From the NCBI GenBank assembly GCA_026992075.1, contig JALXAM010000038.1:81303-145302 (forward strand): DNA of 64,000 nt, written 5' to 3'. The notes beneath the pieces are model-generated. The model made no database searches and was not told the origin of the DNA. It was given only the letters and a program-made list of their open reading frames with translations. Shown one piece after another: positions 49,291 to 64,000 of the stretch. Made by a program: the position numbers and the translations under genes. The stretch is from Sedimenticola sp. (GTDB taxonomy: Bacteria > Pseudomonadota > Gammaproteobacteria > Chromatiales > Chromatiaceae). Within the stretch, counting starts at the first letter, position 1; each line of letters opens with the position of its first letter.

Positions 49291-49343
49291 AGGAAAAAAT
49301 CCGTGCCGTCGGGCGGGAAGCGTTTTCCCGCCCGACGGCACGG
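49291..49343 (-). terminator. Rho-independent terminator after rpoC
   Basis: An 18-bp perfect stem (CCGTGCCGTCGGGCGGGA at 49301-49318 and its complement at 49326-49343) with a short loop, followed on the minus strand by ATTTTTTCC. It starts 3 bp after the rpoC stop. It separates the rpoBC unit from the str operon. Confidence 0.92.
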
Positions 49344-49345
49344 GC

Positions 49346-53593
<4,248 letters not shown>

Positions 53594-53636
53594 GAATTCA
53601 TCTCCACTTGTTCGCCGACGGATACCGAAGGGGACC

Positions 53637-57779
<4,143 letters not shown>

Positions 57780-57929
57780 GCTTTGCCTTCCCTCAGTTTG
57801 ATCCGACTGGTTTGCGGCCGCCTCCGGCCATGGCCCTCACGGGCAAAACCGGCACAAGCGGGAAAAGGCCGGCGGCCCGAAAGCCACCAGCCATTTCCGG
57901 CTTTGCGATGACGCTCGTCAAGATCGGCG

Positions 57930-58310
57930 TTACTTGATCTCGACGGTGGCGCCAGCTTCTTCCAGTGCCTTCTTGGCCTCTTCGGCCTCTTCCTTGCTCA
58001 CACCTTCCTTGAGCACGGTGGGCACGCCCTCCACTGCTTCCTTGGCCTCTTTCAGGCCCAGGCCGGTGAGTGCGCGCACCGCCTTGATGACGCCGACCTT
58101 CTTGTCACCGAAGCCGGTGAGCACGATGTCGAATTCGGTCTTCTCGGCGGCGGCTTCGCCACCACCCTCGCCACCTGCAGCAGGCACGGCGGCCACTGCC
58201 GCGGCCGCGGTGACACCGAACTTCTCTTCCATGGCCTCGATCAGCTCCACCACCTCCATGACCGACATGTTGGCGATGGCTTCGAGGATCTCTTCTTTGG
58301 AAACTGCCAT
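57930..58310 (-). CDS. rplL: 50S ribosomal protein L7/L12
   Basis: 126 residues (E. coli 121). An N-terminal dimerisation part ([20 protein letters not shown]), an Ala/Gly-rich hinge ([19 protein letters not shown]) and a C-terminal factor-binding domain ([20 protein letters not shown]). Multiple copies bind L10 to form the stalk. 66 bp after rplJ. Confidence 0.99.
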   Translation of the reverse strand: MAVSKEEILEAIANMSVMEVVELIEAMEEKFGVTAAAAVAAVPAAGGEGGGEAAAEKTEFDIVLTGFGDKKVGVIKAVRALTGLGLKEAKEAVEGVPTVLKEGVSKEEAEEAKKALEEAGATVEIK

Positions 58311-58376
58311 TTTCAGGGCTCCTGATCTCTGATTGGTTGAAAGATTGAAAGGGTTGATGCCGGAGGGCGCCTGACC

Positions 58377-58904
58377 TCAGGCGGCCTCCTTGGCGTCGCG
58401 AATGGCTGCAAGGGTACGCACCAGCTTGCCCGGTACCTCGTTGAGCGTGGTGGCCAGCTTCTGCACGGGAGCCAGCATGGTTCCCATGAGCATGCTGACC
58501 GCCTGCTCGTAGGTGGGCATCTTCGCCAGAGTGGTGATGTCAGAGGGGGCCAGCAGCTTGCCATTGAGGGCAACCATCTTGACCACCAGCTGATCATGCT
58601 CCTTGGCGAAATCGCTGATGACGCGTGCGGCAGCACCCGGATCCTCCTGCGAGAAGGCCAGCAGCAGGGGACCGACGAAGCCCTCCTGCATGCAGGCGAA
58701 ATCCGTGTTCTCCACCGCTCGCCGCGCCAGAGTGTTCTTGACCACCCGCAGGTAGACGCCGGCATTGCGCGCCTCTTTGCGCAATGCGGTCATCTCATCC
58801 ACGGTGAGGCCGCGATACTCGGCGGCGATGGCGGAGTAGGCGCTGCTCGCCACTTCAGCCACTTCGGCGACGATGGCTTTCTTCTGCTCGAGATTGAGTG
58901 CCAA
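58377..58904 (-). CDS. rplJ: 50S ribosomal protein L10
   Basis: 175 residues from TTG 58904, giving [19 protein letters not shown], which matches the family N-terminus (E. coli MALNLQDKQAIVAEV). GGAGGTGA lies 5 nt upstream of that TTG. The GTG at 58913, which would add three residues, lies inside the ribosome site and is therefore unlikely. Binds 23S rRNA and carries L7/L12. C-terminus [16 protein letters not shown] is typical. Confidence 0.95.
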   Translation of the reverse strand: MALNLEQKKAIVAEVAEVASSAYSAIAAEYRGLTVDEMTALRKEARNAGVYLRVVKNTLARRAVENTDFACMQEGFVGPLLLAFSQEDPGAAARVISDFAKEHDQLVVKMVALNGKLLAPSDITTLAKMPTYEQAVSMLMGTMLAPVQKLATTLNEVPGKLVRTLAAIRDAKEAA

Positions 58905-59018
58905 TGTCGTCACCTCCCGACAACGATGGGGAATGTCGCCATTCCCGTTTCGGTTACAGGAAGCGGATCGCCTCCCGGTTCACGGTGCACCGTCATCAGG
59001 AGCAAGCCCTGAATTCGG

Positions 59019-59075
59019 AGCGCCGTCTGCGCAGGCGGATTAAGCTTCCCCGAAGAGAAGCACCTGCGGTCTTTG
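59019..59075 (-). promoter_or_regulatory. L10 leader (autoregulatory mRNA structure)
   Basis: Read on the minus strand, GACCGCAGGTG, then TTAATCCGCCTGCGCAGACG. The strings CCGCAGGTG and CCGCCTGCGcAGACGG match what I recall of the L10(L7/L12)4 binding site in the E. coli rplJ leader. It lies about 115-170 nt before the rplJ start, in the 209-bp gap after rplA. Function as a translational repression site is inferred. Confidence 0.75.
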
Positions 59076-59113
59076 ACAGCGGGCGGTGTCGCCACCGCCG
59101 CTCCCAAAATCTC

Positions 59114-59809
59114 TCAAAGGCTCAATGAGCCCTGGTCCACGGTGAGGCCCGGCCCCATGGTGCTGGAGACCGAGACCTTTTTCATATACACACCCTTCGA
59201 CGAACTGGGTTTGGCCTTCTTCAGGTCGGCCAGCAGGGCTTCCAGATTCTCCTTGAGCGCGCTGGGCTCGAAGTCCACCTTGCCGATGGAGGCGTGAACG
59301 ATGCCGTTCTTGTCGGTGCGGTAGCGCACCTGCCCCGCCTTGGCGTTCTTCACCGCCTGGGCCACGTCCGGGGTCACGGTACCCACCTTGGGATTGGGCA
59401 TCAGGCCGCGGGGACCGAGGATCTGGCCCAGCTGACCCACCACCCGCATGGCGTCGGGGCTGGCGATGACCACGTCGAAATCCAGGTTGCCGCCCTTGAT
59501 CTCCTCGGCCAGGTCCTCCATGCCCACCTTGTCGGCACCCGCTTCCTTCGCTGCTTCGGCCGCGGGCCCCTGGGCGAAGACCGCGACCCGCACCGCCTTG
59601 CCGGTACCGTGGGGCAGCACGGTGGAGCCGCGCACCACCTGGTCGGACTTGCGCGGGTCGACACCAAGGTTCACCGCCACGTCCACCGACTCATTGAACT
59701 TGACGCTGGAAAGCTCCTTCAGCAGCTTGAAGGCCTCCTCCGCGTCATAGGCACGGGTGGGATCGATCTTTTCACGAATCGCGCGCAGGCGCTTGCTCAG
59801 CTTGGCCAT
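59114..59809 (-). CDS. rplA: 50S ribosomal protein L1
   Basis: 231 residues (E. coli 234). [40 protein letters not shown] and [17 protein letters not shown] are diagnostic. Forms the L1 stalk at the E site and represses the rplK-rplA mRNA in E. coli. Its ATG directly follows the rplK stop. Confidence 0.99.
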   Translation of the reverse strand: MAKLSKRLRAIREKIDPTRAYDAEEAFKLLKELSSVKFNESVDVAVNLGVDPRKSDQVVRGSTVLPHGTGKAVRVAVFAQGPAAEAAKEAGADKVGMEDLAEEIKGGNLDFDVVIASPDAMRVVGQLGQILGPRGLMPNPKVGTVTPDVAQAVKNAKAGQVRYRTDKNGIVHASIGKVDFEPSALKENLEALLADLKKAKPSSSKGVYMKKVSVSSTMGPGLTVDQGSLSL

Positions 59810-60241
59810 TTACACACCCTCCACGTCGATGCCCATGCTGCGGGCGGTACCGGCAATGGTCCGCACCGCGGCGTCCATGTCGGCGGCGGTGAGATCGGGC
59901 TCCTTGATCTTGGCGATCTCCTCCAGCTGCTCGCGGGTCACCTTGCCCACCTTCTCGGTGTTGGGCCGGCCGCTGCCCGACTGGATACCCACCGCTTTCT
60001 TCAGCAGGATGGAGGCGGGCGGCGTCTTCATCACGAAGGTGAAGGAACGGTCGTTGTAGACCGTGATCACCACCGGCACCGGCATGCCCTTTTCGATGTT
60101 CTGGGTCTGGGCGTTGAACGCCTTGCAGAACTCCATGATGTTCACCCCGTGCTGACCCAACGCCGGACCGACGGGAGGACTGGGGTTGGCTTCCTGTGCA
60201 GGAACCTGAAGCTTGATATAGGCTTCGATCTTCTTGGCCAT
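59810..60241 (-). CDS. rplK: 50S ribosomal protein L11
   Basis: 143 residues (E. coli 142). [36 protein letters not shown] and the C-terminal rRNA-binding domain ending [12 protein letters not shown]. Site of thiostrepton action and stringent-response sensing. 190 bp after nusG, a gap filled by a repeat. Confidence 0.99.
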   Translation of the reverse strand: MAKKIEAYIKLQVPAQEANPSPPVGPALGQHGVNIMEFCKAFNAQTQNIEKGMPVPVVITVYNDRSFTFVMKTPPASILLKKAVGIQSGSGRPNTEKVGKVTREQLEEIAKIKEPDLTAADMDAAVRTIAGTARSMGIDVEGV

Positions 60242-60309
60242 GACTTACCTCTTGGTTTGGGTTCGATCGGCAGGGACTCTCACCCTGCCTCCCCGGTTTG
60301 ATTGCGGCA

Positions 60310-60415
60310 TCCGTGGTCGGGCACGCTTCGCTTTGCCCAACCTACCGGCTACCACTGAGCGCGGTGGCGACGAAGGTAGGATGAGCAAAGGCCGCCGGCC
60401 GTGCCCATCAACCGC
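60310..60415. repeat. Type D palindromic repeat between nusG and rplK
   Basis: GGTCGGGCACGCTTCGCTTT followed by GCCCAACCTACC, then, across CGGCTACCACTGAGCGCGGT, the opposite-facing GGTAGGATGAGCAAAGGCCG and GTGCCCATCAACC. The halves are imperfect inverted repeats; the unit belongs to the widespread GTAGGTTGGGCAAAGCGAAG family of intergenic repeats. It is placed inside the secE-nusG-rplKAJL unit. Confidence 0.75.
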
Positions 60416-60431
60416 CGCGCCAACACCCGGT

Positions 60432-60965
60432 TCAGCTTTTCTCGACCTGGCTGAACTCCAGGTCCACCGGCGTGGAGCGGCCGAAGATGGAAACCGACAC
60501 CTTGAGCCGGCTCTTGTCGTAATCCACCTCTTCCACCACCCCGGTAAAGTCGTTGAAGGGGCCGTCGATGACCCGGACCACCTCCCCCGGCTCGAACAGC
60601 ACCTTGGGGCGAGGCTTCTCGGTTCCCTCGCGCATGCGTTCCAGGATGGCTTCCGCCTCCTTGTCGCTCAGCGGCGCGGGTTTGTCCTCGGTGCCACCGA
60701 TGAAACCGAGCACCTGCGGCACGTCCTTCACCAAGTGCCAGGTCTCGTCGGTCATCTCCATGTTCACCAATACGTAGCCAGGGAAGAACTTGCGCTCGCT
60801 GCGGCGCTGCTGACCGCCCTTCATCTCCACCACCTCCTCGGTGGGGACCAGGATCTCACCGAAATAGTCCTCCATGCCGAAGCGCTTGATGCGCTCCTCC
60901 AGGGAGCGTTTCACCTTGCCTTCGTAACCCGAGAAGGCGTGCACCACATACCAACGCTTAGCCAT
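60432..60965 (-). CDS. nusG: Transcription antitermination protein NusG
   Basis: 177 residues (E. coli 181). N-terminal NGN domain ([40 protein letters not shown]) that binds RNA polymerase, and a C-terminal KOW domain ([20 protein letters not shown]) that binds Rho or S10. One base separates it from secE. Confidence 0.99.
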   Translation of the reverse strand: MAKRWYVVHAFSGYEGKVKRSLEERIKRFGMEDYFGEILVPTEEVVEMKGGQQRRSERKFFPGYVLVNMEMTDETWHLVKDVPQVLGFIGGTEDKPAPLSDKEAEAILERMREGTEKPRPKVLFEPGEVVRVIDGPFNDFTGVVEEVDYDKSRLKVSVSIFGRSTPVDLEFSQVEKS

Positions 60966-60966
60966 G

Positions 60967-61356
60967 TCAGCCTCCCTGGCCGGTGAACAGGCGCACCAGC
61001 ACGAACAGGATGGAGTCGACCCCCCAGAGGAACAGGGAGGTGATCAGCACCACGACGAAGATCACCAAGGTGGTCTGCAGAGTCTCCTGACGGGAGGGCC
61101 AGACCACTTTACGCACCTCCATGTAAGAGGCGCTGAAGAAACCCTGAATGCGGCGGCCAGGTTCGGTCTGCAGCGACAGGAAGACAGCGATGCCCGCCAC
61201 CACCAGGATCTCCAGCAGGCGCATCCACAACGGCTTCTCCTCCAGCAGATAGAAGCCAACGATGCCCCCCGCCAGCAGCAGCACTGCCAGCACGAGCTTC
61301 ACCGTGTCCATAGGGTTGGCGCCAGCCGCCTTGGCCTTGTCAGTTTTCGTGCTCAT
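60967..61356 (-). CDS. secE: Preprotein translocase subunit SecE
   Basis: 129 residues from ATG 61356 ([20 protein letters not shown]); the longer frame runs into the Trp tRNA. E. coli has 127. Three membrane helices (about 19-38, 45-62 and 95-120) with the conserved cytoplasmic segment [17 protein letters not shown] between the last two. Partners SecY. Confidence 0.97.
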   Translation of the reverse strand: MSTKTDKAKAAGANPMDTVKLVLAVLLLAGGIVGFYLLEEKPLWMRLLEILVVAGIAVFLSLQTEPGRRIQGFFSASYMEVRKVVWPSRQETLQTTLVIFVVVLITSLFLWGVDSILFVLVRLFTGQGG

Positions 61357-61404
61357 CCCGCCCACTCGGGGAGCCGACGCCCAAGGCGCCGCCACCCGCT
61401 TGTA

Positions 61405-61480
<76 letters not shown>

Positions 61481-61574
61481 GAAATTCGATTGCAAGGCCC
61501 GGCCTTGCAAAAGGCAACGGGCGCAGCCGTTTCCGGCTGCACCCTGCCCCGGCTCGACCGAGCCGTAGTGAAGA

Positions 61575-62765
<1,191 letters not shown>

Positions 62766-62888
62766 CGCTGGACAATCTCCGAAAACAGATTCAAGTGGTC
62801 AACGTCAATTTCAGTAAAACCGCTCGTTGCGGCGGCACTCCCGGCCAGTGGAACTGGCTTGGACCCGGAACTCCGGGTCCCTGCAACA

Positions 62889-62964
62889 TGGAGCCCAGAA
62901 GCAGATTTGAACTGCCGACCTCACCCTTACCAAGGGTGTGCTCTACCAACTGAGCTATCTGGGC
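62889..62964 (-). tRNA. tRNA-Thr (anticodon GGT)
   Basis: 76 nt with CCA. Acceptor GCCCAGA/TCTGGGC, D-loop AGCTCAGTTGGTAGAGC, anticodon loop TTGGTAA between CACCC and GGGTG, T-loop GTTCAAATC. First gene before tuf copy 2, like thrT-tufB in E. coli. Confidence 0.96.
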
Positions 62965-63020
62965 ATGAAACTTTCGAATAAGGAGCCCCGCGACTCACTT
63001 CCTGGCCTCGAACCAGTAGT

Positions 63021-63094
<74 letters not shown>

Positions 63095-63207
63095 ACTGAA
63101 AACGTGGCCCCCACTCCGCCGTCTCACTCGCCCCCGGCGGGCCTTCCCCTGGGATCCTCCGGGGGATTCACATTGGCCGACGCATCGCCCGGCCATTTAC
63201 TCTGTCC

Positions 63208-63292
63208 TGGTGGAGGGGGGAGGATTCGAACCTCCGAAGGCTGAGCCAGCAGATTTACAGTCTGCCCCCTTTGGCCACTCGGGAACCCCTCC
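63208..63292 (-). tRNA. tRNA-Tyr (anticodon GTA)
   Basis: 85 nt with CCA and a long variable arm. Acceptor GGAGGGG/CCCCTCC, anticodon loop CTGTAAA between CAGA and TCTG, variable arm GCTGGCTCAGCC region, T-loop GTTCGAATC. First tRNA of the operon, equivalent to tyrU. Confidence 0.96.
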
Positions 63293-63306
63293 AAAAAAGA
63301 GGATGC

Positions 63307-63335
63307 ATTCTCCTCGAATTTTCTGAGCTTGTCAA
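63307..63335 (-). promoter_or_regulatory. Sigma-70 promoter of the tRNA-tuf operon
   Basis: On the minus strand TTGACA (63330-63335), a 17-bp spacer and GAGAAT (63307-63312), 15 bp before the tRNA-Tyr 5' end. The AT-rich stretch CAGAAAATTC lies in the spacer. No other promoter is seen before the four tRNAs and tuf. Confidence 0.75.
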
Positions 63336-63403
63336 CAGCCAAAGCGCCCTGCCCCGCGCCAGTGGATCTCCAGCGGGCCTGACGCCAGGCGGCGATATTC
63401 TAG

Positions 63404-63409
63404 TATAAT
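63404..63409 (+). promoter_or_regulatory. -10 box immediately before the TPR lipoprotein ATG
   Basis: TAGTATAATTTTTTTG gives a perfect TATAAT only 8 nt from the ATG at 63417. A transcript starting 7-8 bases downstream would begin at the start codon. The -35 region (near GACGCC) is weak and no ribosome site is visible. Confidence 0.5.
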
Positions 63410-63416
63410 TTTTTTG

Positions 63417-64000
63417 ATGAGCAATCCCCTTATTCTGCTGCTGGCCGCGCTTTTCCTCGCCCTGGCTGGCGGCTGTCAAAGCCTCCCGGAGAAAACTGCG
63501 CAGCGGCAGGAAAGCCCCAAGCCTCCGGAGCTGCCTTTCCAGCGCCAGGTAACGCCGCCAAAGGAGCTGGATGCCGATCTGGTGTTCGATTACCTGGCGG
63601 GAGAGCTGGGCACCCAACGGGGCGACCGCAACGCCGCCTATGAATACCTGCTGCAAGCCGCCCGCCGGGCCAAGGATCCCATTGCAGCCGCCCAGGCCAC
63701 CCAGGCCGCCCTGAGCATTAACGACATCGCTCGCGCCGTGCGCGCCGCCGACCTTTGGGTGGAATACGACCCAAACTCGGTGAAGGCCCGGGAGCTGCGC
63801 ATGATCCTGGCCCTGCGCCAGGGCGACCTGTCCGAAGCCCTGAAGCAGGCGGAAGCGGTGTTGCGCATCAGCAAGGCCCTGAACAAGGATGGCTTCCTGG
63901 AGCTGGCCAGCATACTCTCGGTGGAGACCCGGGAAGACAAGCTGCGCTTGATGAAGGAGCTGGCCCGGCGCTATCCGGACAGCGCCAGCGCGCGCTACGC
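63417..64000 (+). CDS. Lipoprotein with tetratricopeptide-like repeats, N-terminal part (3' end outside window)
   Basis: The frame stays open to base 64000: 194 complete codons. A hydrophobic signal (residues 4-19, NPLILLLAALFLALAG) ends in the lipobox LAGGC, so Cys20 should be lipidated. The Asp-free +2 residue (Gln) favours the outer membrane. A Pro-rich linker is followed by helical repeats (LVFDYLAGELGTQRGDRNAA, QAARRAKDPIAAAQATQAAL, ALRQGDLSEALKQAEAVLR) typical of TPR/Sel1-like superhelices. The signal lacks Lys or Arg before the core, which is unusual. A TTG directly before the ATG is an alternative start. In relatives such a gene often precedes lolB. Confidence 0.82.
   Translation, partial: MSNPLILLLAALFLALAGGCQSLPEKTAQRQESPKPPELPFQRQVTPPKELDADLVFDYLAGELGTQRGDRNAAYEYLLQAARRAKDPIAAAQATQAALSINDIARAVRAADLWVEYDPNSVKARELRMILALRQGDLSEALKQAEAVLRISKALNKDGFLELASILSVETREDKLRLMKELARRYPDSASARY

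Overview
The window is one contiguous piece of a GC-rich gammaproteobacterial chromosome. This rests on gene order: lysA-dapF-DUF484-xerC, hslVU-DUF971-ubiE-ubiJ-ubiB, gpmI-envC-ctp, rhodanese-secB-gpsA, ntrBC with a DUF4124 gene, and the full rpl/rps/rpo block with Tyr-Gly-Thr tRNAs-tuf-Trp tRNA-secE-nusG-rplKAJL-rpoBC, fused to the str (rpsL-rpsG-fusA-tuf), S10, spc and alpha operons. A Chromatiales-like or related lineage is a reasonable guess, but the sequence alone does not prove it. I see no prophage, insertion sequence with a transposase, integron or CRISPR array.

Layout. 1-3.6 kb (+): lysine/peptidoglycan precursor genes and XerC. 3.7-7.1 kb (+): an anaerobic class III ribonucleotide reductase operon with a candidate FNR/Anr site and two NrdR boxes 32 bp apart. 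Its reductase lacks the C-terminal glycyl-radical segment, which is instead a separate 52-codon gene 425 bp downstream, followed by the activase nrdG. 7.1-8.0 kb (-): an NAD(P)-dependent epimerase. 8.4-14.9 kb (+): HslVU protease, a DUF4258/YgiT toxin-antitoxin-like pair, DUF971, and ubiquinone genes ubiE, ubiJ and ubiB. 14.9-20.9 kb (-): a membrane-anchored protein of unknown role, a DJ-1 protein, a C-terminal processing protease, EnvC and phosphoglycerate mutase. 21-26.7 kb (mainly +): a two-cysteine ArsR regulator resembling HlyU/SqrR persulfide sensors, a membrane rhodanese, SecB, GpsA, TrmL (-), a class 1B-like dihydroorotate dehydrogenase and an HDOD protein. 26.7-31.1 kb (-): a small unknown protein, NtrC, NtrB, a DUF4124 protein and a SAM hydroxide adenosyltransferase. 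31.1-62.8 kb (-): the transcription/translation superoperon with two tuf genes that look identical except for their first two codons. 62.9-63.3 kb (-): three tRNAs. 63.4 kb to the end (+): the start of a TPR lipoprotein.

The unusual layer lies between the genes at 3.6-12.6 kb, with outliers at 21.2 and 60.3 kb. It is a set of nested palindromic elements. Five copies (type B) have a related core of about 52 nt bounded by 23-28 bp inverted arms that are nearly perfect within a copy but unrelated between copies. Several smaller hairpins share a six-base loop close to AGGGAT while their stems differ. These sit inside, or beside, a second family (type A, GTAGGTCGGGCTTCAGCCCGAC) and occur inside the nrdD-nrdG and hslVU-ubi gene groups. 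Together with the split glycyl-radical gene they are the most promising material for follow-up.

Regulatory sequence that can be read directly includes sigma-70 promoters for the str operon, the alpha operon and the tRNA-tuf operon (each with a 17 bp spacer), a rho-independent terminator after rpoC, an L10-type leader before rplJ, and a 16 bp palindrome overlapping a TATAAT box upstream of the ArsR gene.
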